Assembly (NCBI GenBank): GCA_029204225.1
Contig: CM055097.1
Span: 60,679,467 to 60,743,466 of the forward strand
DNA from: Diphasiastrum complanatum
Lineage: Eukaryota > Streptophyta > Lycopodiopsida > Lycopodiales > Lycopodiaceae
Length of the DNA stretch: 64,000 bases
Reading direction: 5' to 3'
In this document: piece by piece, positions 22,273 to 58,008 of the stretch
Layout of the letters: each line of letters begins with the position of its first letter
Position numbering within the stretch: the first letter of the stretch is position 1
Notes under the pieces: generated by a model
What the model saw: the letters and a program-made list of their open reading frames with translations, nothing else
Databases searched by the model: none
Told to the model about the DNA's origin: nothing
Position numbers and translations under genes: made by a program

Positions 22273-22798
22273 TGTCAAAATTTAAAATCCAAAATGATCC
22301 TAAATATAAATTTAGGCACAATAGAAAATTCACAAACAAATGTTAAATTTGTAGACAATTCTACACAGAATTTCTAGTTTGATCAAGATCTACACAACAT
22401 AACTTGATAGTATCAAAAGATAATCAAAACATGAAGAGATTTGGATTAATTCTCTATTAACAAGCCATACAACATCAGGTAATCATTTATAATCACTCTC
22501 CAATAGCAATAGATCAAGCTTACATGTATTCTACTCACAAGTAAAAGAGAACCACAAATAATGAGCTAGTCTTGACTCCAAAACTTCCAAATAGAAATAC
22601 TTATTAGGCTCTACATTTTACATGACCTACTTGCTATTTATAACAAGAATGATGATTCTCTCTCCTCCAAATAGATGAGTCTAGCCAAGCTTATCCAAAA
22701 CTAGCCCTAAACTAGTTATAATGGTCAAAATTGCCAAGTAAGAAAATGAACTTTTACATGACTAAGTGACTAAGTGAAATTCAAATTAGAAATAGTCA
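22273..22798 (-). repeat. 5' LTR of copia E (about 526 bp)
   Basis: The inner end is TGTCAAAA next to the PBS. The outer end is placed at AATAGTCA (TGACTATT on the minus strand). A TATAAATAGC promoter motif (minus) near 22625 fits an LTR. The outer boundary is a guess because no partner LTR is present. Confidence 0.5.
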
Positions 22799-23339
22799 TG
22801 TACTCTACTTTCTTCAGGGAGGAAGGATGTTGAAGGCCGTGGCAGCTGATGAGCCAAATCAGTCACTGTAGTGGCTAGTATGTGTGTTGGTGTTATGTTA
22901 GAAATGTGTCGTGAACCAACCATGTAAAGTTTATTTGCTAATTTGGTCCCATTTAGGCTCAAATTGCCAAAGTAGAAAACTAGTTGACAATTTTCACATA
23001 ATCTATTTTTTTTTCATTTTCTCATTTTATGTCAAGGTGATCATACATGTGTACGATGGTGAAAACAACATCAATGTACAAATATCTCTGATATTCTACT
23101 ATAAATCATGTTGGAAATGTTGATTGCAGCCTTGTATCACTGATTTTCAATTGTTGCAAACTCACACCTAAACCTTCTATATGTTGTCTAGTGTACTGCT
23201 CACAAACAGGCCTATAGTTTTCAAATTTTACAGCTCTTTAATGACACATTCTTGCTTGCATAAATGTTGTTAAATGTAAGCCCTAAGATTACCAAACAAT
23301 CATTACCTAGTTCAATAACCTAACAACTTGAAGGAAGAC
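22799..23339. other. No gene recognised
   Basis: An AT-rich intergenic stretch between copia E and copia A2. I see no element termini or coding signal here. Confidence 0.4.
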
Positions 23340-24480
23340 GAATTTATAGTTTGACAATCAACTTTCTGCTAGTGTCGTCCAGCTTCTTTCTTAGATCATC
23401 AGGGATATGAGCGTAGGCTATGCATCCAAACACTCGAATATGTTTGAGTGACGGTTTTGATCTTGTCCACACTTCATAGGGTGTCTTACCATTCGGGGCC
23501 TTTGTAATGGATCGATTTTGTAGATAGTCATAGCTTCTGCCCAGAATTTCTTTGGAAGAGAGGCATGGGCCAACATGCTCTTGGCACTTTCGATGAGTGT
23601 CCGATTCTTCCTCTCAGCTATGCCATTGAAATGAGGTGAGTAATTGGTTGTGTATTGCTGATGTATTCCATTGACCTTGCAAAAGTCCTTGAATTCGGTG
23701 GAGATGAATTATCCCCCTTTATCAGTATGTAGAGCCTTGATTTTTCTCTGGGTCTGATTTTCAGCACATGCCTTGAACTGCTTAAAGAACTTGAAAGCTT
23801 CGAATTTGTTCTTCAGACAATAAGTAGCAGTCCTTCAAGCGAAGTCATCTCTAGAATGTTAGGAAATAGAGGGCTCCCCCTATGGAAGCAGTCTACATAG
23901 GGTCACAAATGTCGCTATGTACAAGATCAAGCAAACCTTTGGAAGTATGAACTAAATCAGAAATAAAAGGACTTCTAGCATGCTTGCTAATAATACAGCT
24001 TTCACATGGAGAAGTTGGTTTGCTGACAGAAGGAAGATCATGCACTAGATTTTGAGTTGACAATTGCTGAATATTATTGAAGTTTAAATAGCCTAATCTA
24101 AAATGCCAAAGCATATCAATCGATTCAGAAGTGGATGAATGAAGAGCTTGGCTATTTGTCGAATAGCAATGACTAAGCTTGTAAAGATAGCCACATCGTC
24201 TACCAAAAGCTAAAACTTTCCTAGACCTATCGAGTATGGTACAGCCCTCTGTATCGAATTCAATCCTTCGACCAGAATCAGTGATATCACTTATCGAAAG
24301 TAGATTATTGGTAAGGTTAGAAACATGAAGAACGTTGGACAACAACTTTACATCATCTTTCTGGAACTCGACTTTGACTTCTTCACCTTCGATAAAATGA
24401 GATGAGTTGTCTCCACGTTGTGCAACTCTTGAATGGGTGAAGGGCTTATAGCATTGGAACCAGTCTCAATGGTGAGTCAT
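23340..24480 (-). pseudogene. Ty1/copia element A2, protease-integrase remnant
   Basis: Minus-strand order: protease end (LDSGATQHMTHH, about 24510-24460); 24345-23893 with NVLHVSNLTNNLLSISDITD, the GAG-pre-integrase LWHFRLGYLNFNNIQQL and CESCIISKHA; then integrase with stops and shifts, including YSPHFNGIAERKNRTLIESA and ASLPKKFWAEA (about 23680-23530); and the C-terminal PYEVWTRSKPSLKHIRVFGC (about 23500-23420). It belongs to the same family as A1 and A3. RT and RNase H are absent. Confidence 0.85.
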
Positions 24481-25095
24481 ATGTTGAGTTGCTCCTGAGT
24501 CCAAGTACCAGAAGTGACAATGTCATGTTGCAAACTAGTATCTTCTCCCTAACATGTTGTCAGGCTCTAGAATCAATGTACCAATCATTTGAGGCCTAAC
24601 TTGCGATAGCCGAGGCAGTTGTGAATAGCCGATATGCTAACGTGTTGACATGTACTCTTCCCTTGTTACTATGTCATTTTTTGACAGTGTCTCTCTTACT
24701 TTCGATTGTACAATTGCACGAGCGCTCATTGTTATGGGACTTTCTTGTGAGACAAGTGCCATGCTAGATGGCATAGCCTGCAATGGTCAGTTGTGCTTCT
24801 TGTAGCAACATACCCTCGATATCTTCAAATGTCAACTCTTTGATGTCATTCATCACAATGGCCCTGATTGCAATGAGTACTTCAAAGAAAAAAGAAAACC
24901 AAAAAGAATAAAAAAGCCCCACAAGCTAAGGCCAACAAGAAACCTTACCATTTCATTTTCGAATGTCCAACATATTACGAGATCAGAAGGAGATACTATT
25001 GCTTATACCAGGATACATCCATGACACTTAGCTGATACTATTGCTTATACCAGGATACGTCCATGACACTTAATCTCTGATTACATATGAGGACC
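24481..25095. other. Copia protease scraps and a tandem duplication
   Basis: Near 24560-24590 the minus strand reads NDWYIDS, a second copia protease active-site remnant of another lineage. A block of about 43 bp starting GATACTATTGCTTATACC is tandemly duplicated at about 24990-25075. Nothing else is recognisable. Confidence 0.4.
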
Positions 25096-25107
25096 CATGT
25101 TGTGTAG

Positions 25108-25108
<1 letters not shown>

Positions 25109-25173
<65 letters not shown>
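25109..25173. repeat. (CT)n(CA)n compound microsatellite
   Basis: A (CT) run to about 25139 passes directly into a (CA) run to about 25173. The ORF across it is a repeat artefact. Confidence 0.95.
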
Positions 25174-25177
<4 letters not shown>

Positions 25178-25314
25178 ATCTTGCTTCGGCTAAGGAGTTT
25201 CTGTTGTCATGGAAAAAGACACTTAATATCTAGAAATATATATCTTGCTATAGTAAGAAAACACACAAAGACTAAGTAGAAAATATAATTATGCATGAGT
25301 ATTGGCTTCCTAAG

Positions 25315-25571
25315 CTAGAAGCAAAGTTGCAACCCACGATCCGGAACGCGTTTTGGATCACGTTCCGGATCGCGTTCCTGGATTTCCTGGAACGCTTTTT
25401 TTTTTTTGAAATTTTTTTATTGCCAATATGGGTATCGAATGGAAGGGTTTTTCAAGAGCAATTCATTTATCAGGTTTTCCATCATTTTCAAGACCATTGT
25501 CGTCCATTTTCGAAGCATTGAGTGATTTTCTACCATTAAGTTATTTTCCGCCATTAAATCATTTTCTACAA

Positions 25572-25616
<45 letters not shown>

Positions 25617-25795
25617 GAAGTTTGTAGAAATTAGAATGTGATAATTACCTACTGAAGTAGACCCTACATAAAAAAAATTGAAATTTCTAACGCGTTCCGG
25701 GACAGCGTTTCTGGTCCCGGAACGCTAGCGATCCGGAACGCACGATCCGGAACGAGATCCTTCCAGATCGGGATCCGCTGCAACTGAGGCTAGAA
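25315..25795. mobile_element. Foldback-type element with GATCCGGAACG subterminal repeats
   Basis: The left arm (25330-25400) carries GATCCGGAACGCG and its complement GTTCCGGATCG. The right arm (25690-25790) carries several inverted copies (CGTTCCGGGA, GATCCGGAACGCA, GATCCGGAACGAG). The outer sequences GTTGCA and TGCAAC are in inverted orientation. The centre is AT-rich with a (CT)n microsatellite at about 25573-25612. No transposase was found, so this is likely a non-autonomous DNA element. Confidence 0.5.
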
Positions 25796-26337
25796 GTTTT
25801 TTCTGAAAATATGAAGCCAAATATATAGACGGAAAAACACTTTTTAAGTAGACATATAGATGCATTATAAACTCCATCACGATCACTCAAAATAAACTTT
25901 TTTGATTGATTAAGAGAATGGCAAGCCACAATAGTTCCTCTGATCATTCTAATAAACCACGAGACAAATTTTCCATTTGGATAAATGCGTGCATAATGCT
26001 ACACTTGTATATTTCAGACGATAAGAAAAGAGGAAACAGGAAGAATTGCGCTTAGCTACTAATCTGAACATTCTGGACTTCAAACAGTATTTGCACCTAC
26101 AGTTTCTTTCAAGCACTGAAGTTCTCATTCTTCGAGTACATTGTCGTCAGAGAGAATATTGCTGATTGACTTTGCTATACCTTTTATGTAAGGGAATAAG
26201 AAAAGACGAATCAAGGAAAAGAATGACTTTCGTTGTGAAAAACTTATCAAAAAGGAACAGAAGCCTTATGATCTGTACATCACCCCATCCAAAATCCTCA
26301 GAAATCCTACCACTTGATATCAAATTCTCAACACTTC

Positions 26338-26343
26338 TTTATT
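26338..26343 (-). promoter_or_regulatory. Poly(A) signal AATAAA of host gene 2
   Basis: AATAAA on the minus strand lies nine bases after the TGA at 26354-26352. It is unusually close to the stop, but plant signals tolerate this. Confidence 0.4.
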
Positions 26344-26351
26344 TAAACCTT

Positions 26352-50477
<24,126 letters not shown>

Positions 50478-51285
50478 TTTCCCGTTTTGATCAAGAAGAA
50501 GATCTCTCACGCCGCGTGCCTTGAATATGTCCTAAACACCTTATCGCCCTCTACAGAGAATATTATCAAGAAAAAGCCAAAGCGAATAACAGGCGAGTCT
50601 GCGCCGAAATTCGAATGCTCCTGCTTCCTGAAACTGCTAAGAAATTACTACAATCTTGACACATCACTTGCATCTTACTGCAGCAATATCTAGCCTAAAA
50701 TCTGCAAAAGAAAACAATCTAGCCTTAAATCAATAGACAAATTCACGAGATTGAGCAAAGCTTGCACATCGTAGACCCCGTTTATAGACAAGACCGGAGA
50801 GACAGTAAGTTCTGTCGTTCGAATCAAGCAAGTAGAAGCGCTTTAAATATGGGCAAATATATAATGGTTCCACAGCAATTGACATTCTAAGCGAATTAGA
50901 ACTCATTATAGTACAAACTCCATCCACTTTTTTATTTTATTTTATTTATTTAGATATATATGGCTTTGACGCTTTGGATCGAGTTGAGGGTTTGGCAATT
51001 TGAGATGAAGATTTTAGTTGCTAAGAACCTAGTAACCAAATGCATGAATTCTAACAGCATTGGGAATTAGAATGTGTGTACATTTGCTTTAAGTTGTGAG
51101 CTCAAACTTATTGGGAGAGATAAGTTACTTTTGAATGCTTTGGGGTATGTAATGAGAAACCAAGTCAGTTGAATCATGTATATCCCTAAGAGCGAGCTTA
51201 GCGTCATGTGCAACCCAAAAACACAACAACGAAAAGCGCACATTCCGACATGTGGTTGCGATGGATTTCGGGAAATTTCATAAAA
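50478..51285 (-). promoter_or_regulatory. Presumed 5' flank and promoter of host gene 2
   Basis: There is no coding sequence on either strand that I can support. A TATA-like CTATAAAC (minus) at about 50786-50779 is the best core-promoter candidate. The sequence becomes T/A-rich at 50930-50960. Confidence 0.3.
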
Positions 51286-51615
51286 TGTCGGGTCGGTATC
51301 CGACATCCCTGTCGAACCCCCGTAAAGAAGAACTCTGGCAGCTTTCGGTAGCTGGCGGGAACATAATTTGAAATAAGATGTCGAAATTCGACAGTTTTAA
51401 AGTATGTTGGATTCCGACATACGACGTGGGTGCCATGTGGCAAATTTTCGCTGAGATGGCATCCTAGTTGGATGTCGGAATCCGACGAATTATAAACCTG
51501 TCGGATTCCGACAGACAAACCAGCAATCCATGTCGTTGATTTGACGTTTTGCTTCTAAAAAAAAGTGTCGGATTCCAACGGCCCCTACGGATGTCGGAAT
51601 CAGACACTGTGTTCG
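51286..51615. repeat. Cluster of TGTCGGAATCCGACA-type palindromes
   Basis: About seven copies of a self-complementary core, (T)GTCGGAATCCGAC(A) or its close variants, lie at irregular spacing (near 51295, 51380, 51408, 51470, 51498, 51570 and 51593). Related motifs recur at 55035-55170. There is no coding sequence. Confidence 0.7.
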
Positions 51616-51750
51616 TATTCCCTCCCACGAGCTTCATTTTTGCGCTACCTTTGTAGGAATCTTGAGCGTGTTGAAGCGATTTTGGAGGCTTCAGATTTAG
51701 AGCTCAGAGGATTTTATTTCTTAATTTAGTTGCTTTTACATGTTTTAATA

Positions 51751-51759
51751 AATAGATAG

Positions 51760-51790
<31 letters not shown>

Positions 51791-51900
51791 TATATATAAA
51801 TAGATAGATAGATGGAAAGAGAGAGAGTGTGTGTGTGTAAATTTTTTTGTGACATTTGATTTTTAAAAGAGAGAGAGAGTGTGTGTGTGTGTGTGTGAGT
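51751..51900. repeat. (GATA)n, (GA)n and (GT)n simple repeats
   Basis: A GATA run at 51756-51780 is followed by short GA, TATA and GATA stretches and two GT runs near 51830 and 51875. ORFs through this region are artefacts. Confidence 0.9.
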
Positions 51901-52006
51901 GATTGAATTTGTGAGAGAGAAATTGAAAATGAAAGAGAGAGAGAATGAGAAAATGAATTAAAGGTGAATGAGTTGATTTTGATTTTTTGTTTTGATGTTT
52001 TTTCTT

Positions 52007-52123
<117 letters not shown>

Positions 52124-52157
52124 ATGTGTGTATAAGAAATAAAATAAAATGAAATGT

Positions 52158-53254
52158 TGTTGGCTGATTCTGACGAATCCCCAAGATACTCGGCCAGAGC
52201 TACCCAAGAGCACCGATCACCTTAGACCAAGGAGGTCTCTAAGAAGACGAGTTGAACGAAGAATCAGAGCTGAGAAGTACTAGTTAAGCATGACAAAAAG
52301 AAACTATGTAAGCCTCATGGTGAATCCCGAAATATGGAATGACATGTAGGAACTAGTATTTCTAGGCAAAAGTAATAAATGCAAGTAGGCCCCTCTTAGA
52401 AAAGTAAAGTGAGCCACCTTTTGATGGTGAACTCTAGTGGAGAGCAAAATTCCACTTGTAATTTGTGTAATGTGGAAATGCCACTAGGATACCACCTAAG
52501 GAGCTCTCTTGCTTATTTAAGAGACTCACCCTTTGTAGAAGAGAGCTTTTGTAAATGTATCTACTCCATGCTGAAATGAGAATATCTTTCATGAGTTTGA
52601 TGCATTCTTGAGCTCCTTGATCTTTCTTGTTTCTTGAGTGATGCATTAATGATCTTGCCCTTCCATCTCCTTTGTGTGTGGTTGTGGATTGTAGTTGTGG
52701 ATTAGATTTCCTGTTTTCTTGTGGATTAATGTAGGAATCAACATTCGAGTAAACTAAATAGGCTGGATTTGTGGTGTAGATCTTGCATATTTCCTTACAT
52801 TCCGGTTCTTGATGGGTGTCCAAGAATCAAGAAATGAGTGTTTCTTGATTCTTGGACTTCTAAAATGCTATTAGATTAGTTTCTTGTTCTTGTTTTATGG
52901 ATTAATGATGATGTAGATTAGTTTAGGTTGGTAAGGATCTGTTTCAATCTCATTTTTGCAGCAGTAGAGTAGGATTTCATTCATTGTTGAACAGTTCTGC
53001 ATGCTGATTTATAGGTTGAACATTTTGATTGCCTGGTTGGTTTGAATCCATGTGATACAGTTCAAGAGTGGCTCCCTGAGTTGTCCTCTAACAAGCAAGA
53101 CTTTGCTATAACAAAGAACAGTCCATTCTGTCTGATTTGGGCCTGAAACAAGAATGTTAATCTTTAAGAAGCGCCCAAGAAGCCTAGTAACAGACAAACA
53201 GATCAATAAACAAGATGCTAATGAAAAGAATCTAGTAAACAGAATCTGTCAACA
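52158..53254 (+). repeat. Solo LTR (1097 bp) with perfect 5-bp target duplication
   Basis: TGTTGG at 52158 and GTCAACA ending at 53254 are flanked by AATGT on both sides (52153-52157 and 53255-53259). It contains a TATTTAAG promoter-like motif at about 52513 and no coding domains. Size and termini are like the A3 LTR, but the body is not obviously the same. It splits the GA-rich repeat block between units 1 and 2. Confidence 0.85.
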
Positions 53255-53288
53255 AATGTGAATGAATCGATTTTGATTTTTTGTTTTG

Positions 53289-53442
<154 letters not shown>

Positions 53443-53675
53443 ATGTGTGTAAAAAAGGAATGAAATGTGAATGAGTTAATTTTGATTTTTGGTTTTGATT
53501 TTATGTTTTAAGAAAAGAGATAGAGGGTGAAAGAGAGATAGAAGGAGAGGTAGTGTGTGTGTGTGTGTGTATAAAAAAATGTATAAAATGTGAATAACTA
53601 GAAAAAAGAAAAATTGTGTGAAAAAAAAATTGTGAGAGAGATAGAAAGGTAATTTTTTTAGAAAGATATTTTGTG

Positions 53676-53801
<126 letters not shown>

Positions 53802-53822
53802 ATGTGTGTGTGTGTGTGTTGA

Positions 53823-54279
53823 GAATCACTCATGCTCATCTACTCCACTCCTTAGCTAACAACCCCTATGCTTCTCACAATCAACAATGATGATAGCTCC
53901 TCCTCTTGAGAATCGCTCTTTAGTTAGAAGCAAGCTCATTTGCTCCTTTGCTCCTCATTTGGAAACTCCTTTTCTCCTCACAATCATCATTGGTAAGAGA
54001 GATATGAAGAGTGTCTATTGAAAGAAAGAGAGATTTGAGGGTAACGCTTATTAATTGATAACTCTTATTAAATCATCATTGGTAACTCTTATTAATTAGT
54101 GAGGCTAATGAGGTTTAATTTGGTTGAGGGCAGGAGTGAGAAAACCCTAATATCATATCCAAGTCCATCAAAATATATTATGGATAAAATCAGTGTACAA
54201 GAGATATGAAATATAAGCAATCGCATTGTTTGTACATAATTAATTAATTAATTGAATGCAATTACACTTAGTTTGAGTG
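53823..54279. other. No gene recognised
   Basis: AT-rich spacer with TTAATTAATTAATTAATTG at 54237-54255. No coding or element signature was found. Confidence 0.4.
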
Positions 54280-54720
54280 CTACAAAATCTGAGGCCAATC
54301 CATGTTGAATAAAATGGAAAGATAATGAAGCATAGTCAAGCTCTTGCCTTGTAAAACTAGCCTTGATCTTGGAGGCCAAAACTGACCTAAAACAACTACT
54401 TGTGCAATCTCAATCACTTGAATACGTTTGTTGGTTGATCGAATAGCAATCAGAAGAATGAATTGCAACATCTTTAGCCAATCGTGAGATTTTAATCCAC
54501 TTAATTTGTCATCTTTGGTGAAAGATTTGTACAAGGAATGTGCATAGCGAGTTGGAGTTCTTATTTGTCTTATGACATTTTTTACATGTGAGAGCTCTCC
54601 CTTTGTTAGAATCCATGGCACACTAGGAGTACTTGTCATCCCACTTTCATTGTTTTGAATCCAATAAGGTCTCTTCACCTTAGCCACCTCCAAGTCTTGA
54701 CGTGCTGCAACAGTGTCCTT
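54280..54720 (-). pseudogene. CACTA (En/Spm) TNP2-like transposase fragment
   Basis: The minus-strand reading is VPWILTKGELSHVKNVIRQI ... DDKLSGLKSHDWLKMLQFIL, then LIAIRSTNKRIQVIEIAQ. This matches the CACTA transposase region (LSGLKSHDCH.LLQ.LLP.AIR). The final Cys-His of the usual SHDCH is replaced by SHDWL. It is followed downstream by stops, and no CACTA termini were identified. Minus-strand sequence upstream (54850-54990; TPPPIRMRVKGWYDEW) may belong to the same element. Confidence 0.7.
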
Positions 54721-55034
54721 TGCACCAATTATATATGTTTGTACATATGAATAGGATCCAAGAGGTGATTGATTAAGAGATTATTCCAATAGGGTAATCA
54801 TGCTTGGAAGTGACTTATCCCAAGAATCATTTCATGTCATGTTGTTTGATCCACTCATCATACCAACCTTTTACTCTCATTCGGATGGGTGGAGGTGTGA
54901 TTAAAGGGCCATCTTCCGGTCTTCTCCAAGCTCGCCTTTGGTTTGTCCAAAAAGGATGATCAAATGGTAGATATTTTTGGTGATTTTTCGTACACAACTT
55001 TCCTCAACAAATTTGTACTATGACGACTTTCCAA

Positions 55035-55175
55035 AGATGTCGAAATGATGTCAAAATTTTTTGACATGTTTTAATCTGTGCGTCGGAAATCTATAGAGGA
55101 TGTCAGATTCCGACATCTTGTTTAACCCTAAAAGAAATGTTGGACTGATGTCGAAAATTTTCGCAGGATTTAATG
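55035..55175. repeat. Second cluster of GTCGGAATCCGAC-like palindromes
   Basis: GATGTCAGATTCCGACATC, GCGTCGGAAATC and GATGTCGAAAATTTTCG occur within 140 bp, echoing the array at 51286-51615. Confidence 0.55.
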
Positions 55176-55189
55176 CTGGATTGTTCTCC

Positions 55190-55374
55190 TTCTTACTAAT
55201 CGACTAAGCAGTTTTAATCTTCATCCATTGTTTATCCAGTTCTGTGGATTTTTCCATGTTTTTATACAGTCTGCAGATTTACAAGTGTTTTTATATAGTC
55301 TACAGAAATACATGGAGTTTGACAACAGTGTCACATTTTTCGCCTGACAAAAATCTTGTGTAAAAGGCAAAGGA
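55190..55374 (+). repeat. Repeat R1, copy 2 (left half)
   Basis: It starts GTTCTCCTTCTTACTAATCG and ends in CGCCTGACAAAAATC, exactly where the inverted gypsy RT half begins. It corresponds to the first 185 bp of the copy at 63185. Confidence 0.65.
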
Positions 55375-56259
55375 AAATGGTCTTTCTTTGTAACCACATT
55401 AAGGTTTTTTAGATCGACACAGATACAAAGTTTGCTGGTTTTCTTGGGTACAACCACAATGGGTGATACCCAATCAGTATGTTGGATTTCAAAAATGAAG
55501 CCAACATCTAACAATTTCTTAATATCTTCATCGATTCTCTCATGATAGACATGGTTATATTTGTAAGGTTTAGCCCTAACAGGCTTAGCGTTGTCTTTCA
55601 AAGGAATCGTATGGACAGCTACTTCAGGCGGGATTCCTTTCATATCTGTATAGTTCCATGCAAATACATCCCTGTATTTGTGAAGTGAAATTTTCAGATC
55701 AGAAAGTTGTTCTGAGGAAAGGCGTGCACCAACATAAACTATTCGATCCATCTCCTCGTCAAGACCTTTAAGGTTTAACAAAATTGTTTTAGTGGATCCT
55801 TCAAAGGAGTTGGAACTTGGTGTAGGTTCTCGGTGTGGCTGTGGTAACTGGATAACAACGTCATCCAGTGTGAAATCTTTTAACTTTCGTGGTAGATCAA
55901 AGGGTGGTTCCACAAGGGATTTGGGAACTTTGGGAATCATTTGAGTGGAGGTTCTAGCAGACGTAGAAGCTTGTTCTGATTGTTTGGTTTCTGTCTCTTT
56001 AGACAAGGGCTTAATCGGTTGTTTAAGCTTCTCACGCATCTGTTTCTGACGCTCAGTTAATTTTGTATCAATAATATTGTTTTTTGTAACCGAGGTTTTT
56101 GAGGTTTTTGAGGTTTTTGAGTGGGTGTGTCTCACTTATCATGTCGTCATCGATTGTATCCCAGACTTCGTCTGGATACACGTCCCATGTGTATACTTTG
56201 GGCTTGGGTCTATATGCTTGTGTGTTGGATACTTTGGATGTCAGTTGGACGTGCGCCAA
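55375..56259 (-). pseudogene. Ty3/gypsy F, pol linker and N-terminal half of RT
   Basis: The minus-strand frame starts near 56259 and includes a basic linker (KLTERQKQMREKLKQPIKPL), DDVVIQLPQPHREP (also in D1), YRDVFAWNYTDMKGIPPEVA, FIFEIQHTDWVSPIVVVPKK and CVDLKNLNVVTKKDHFPLPF. It breaks off right after FPLPFT. The next RT residues are found on the opposite strand at 56905. The frame itself has no stops over about 270 codons, so the inversion is what inactivated it. Confidence 0.85.
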
Positions 56260-56559
56260 CGGCCAAATTAGATGCTAATGAGCGCAAGACAATAGCAAAT
56301 AGAAACCACGCACTCTAAGCTATTTCTGAGTAACTGAAAATAAGTCTGATAATAAGCAGCTCTGCTGATAAGCAGTAGTGCAATAGCAACTCTAAAATAA
56401 ATCTCTAAAAGACTAAGTTAGAATACTCAAGAGAGTTCAAGCTCGAAAGCTTGATAGAGAGCTAATTACAATACTTGCTGAACTTGATCTCTTTGATCAT
56501 TTTCGTAATAAGATGAATATGAATAGCTATTTATACTAAGAAATTAGGTCGTGAATTGC
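56260..56559 (-). repeat. Probable LTR segment with TATA box
   Basis: The minus strand contains TTAGTATAAATAGCTATTC near 56545, a strong LTR-type promoter motif, downstream (in minus reading) of the R1 right half. LTR termini are not resolved. Confidence 0.4.
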
Positions 56560-56890
56560 GATTGCCAGTTGGCTGATCTCCACTGGCATCCATCTGATTC
56601 CTTGTCATTGATTGTTGATAAGCGATGGAAATTGGCCGTAAACAGTCTGTCTGCATAAATGAACCAAACTGTCACTTCTGCAGAAATGAACCAAAACGAC
56701 CACAGGCGACACAGTCGCAAAAATGCGACAATGTCAAAATTTTGCAAAAAACCTGACAATGTCCTTAGATCCCATTTAGGGTTGCCCCGCACTTTGCCAG
56801 AGTCATTTCTTTAGCATTTGAGGCACTTTGAAACATGCGAAAAATGAGACTTTGCATATTTGCTCGTAAATCCTGACAGGCAAAAAATAC
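56560..56890 (-). repeat. Repeat R1, copy 3 (right half, inverted)
   Basis: The reverse complement reads TTTTTGCCTGTCAGGATTTA, AAAGTGCCTCAAATGCTAA, GGGGCAACCCTAAATGGGAT, matching 63385-63580. It abuts the C-terminal half of gypsy RT. Confidence 0.7.
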
Positions 56891-56899
56891 GAAAAAGAG

Positions 56900-58008
56900 C
56901 TGAAGCTTTCAGTTTCTTGGATGGATTCAGCGGTTATTTTCTTGTTCAAATAGCCCTTGAAGATAAACATAAAATGGCCTTTGCCACAGAAAATGGGGTT
57001 TATGCTTATAATGTCATGCCTTTTGGCTTATGCAACGTCCCTTCAACATTTCAAAGGGTCATGCAACTGGCTTTCCAAAACCTGTTACATCGGATTGTCA
57101 AGATTTATCTCGACGATCTAGGTGTACATTCCTCAACGGCTACGCACCTTGATGCACTGGAGAAAATCTTCATTTGTTGTTGTAGATTTGAAATTTCAAT
57201 AAACCCTGATAACTGTCAAATATGGGTCACCCATGGGGTAGTACTCGGACATATAATTTCAAAGGACGGTATTTCTATCGACCCTTCAAAAATCAAGGTA
57301 ATAGTTGAAAGGCCCTTACCTACAATAGTGAAGGAAGTATACGTCTTCCTCAGTCACACAAATTATTATCGCATCTTTATAATCGATTATGCCAGCAAGG
57401 CACGACTCGTTTATTTAGTTGTGGTAGATCCTCAATGGACCAAATAATGCATTAAAGCCTTTGAGGAGTTGAAAACAGCCCTTACCATGGCACCCATACT
57501 CTGTTTACCAGACTACATGAAAGAGTTCCATGTGCATATTGACGCCAGTAAGTATTCCATTGGAGGTCTTCTTGCACAACCAGACGAGTATGGCAAAGGT
57601 TTCTCAATACGTTTCTTGAGTAGGCAATTGGTGTCTGCTGAAGTAAACTATACCACAACTAAGCGAGAAGCATTGGCAATGGTCTATGTTGTTCAACAAC
57701 TAAGACATTATTTACTAGGCCAGACCTTTGTCTTCTACACCGACCCTCATGCCCTATTATATATTTTTAATAAATCTTGTAAAATGGGACGTATAGCTCG
57801 ATGGCTGTTGATATTAGAGGAATTTAATTTTTGCATAGTCGTTTGAAAAAGAACCCAACATTTCATGGTAGATCACCTTTCCCGGCTCCCTAATGCTAAA
57901 AAAGCAACTGCACCAGTCAACGATGATCTTCCTGATGCATGTCTTTTTCAGATTGATGCTACACCCTTATGGCCTGAGGAGATCATTCAGTTCCTAACAA
58001 TAGACTAT
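56900..58008 (+). pseudogene. Ty3/gypsy F, C-terminal half of RT and RNase H
   Basis: It reads AEAFSFLDGFSGYFLVQIAL, FATENGVYAYNVMPFGLCNV, and YLDD (catalytic pair) at 57106-57117, then VVLGHIISKDGISIDPSKIK. After a stop at 57448 comes RNase H: FHVHIDASKYSIGGLLAQ, YTTTKREALAMVYVVQQLRH and FYTDPHALLYIF. After another stop come MVDHLSRLPNAKKA and PLWPEEIIQFL. It continues the domain interrupted at 55375 but lies on the other strand. It ends at 58008, where the copia C LTR inserted. Confidence 0.88.
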
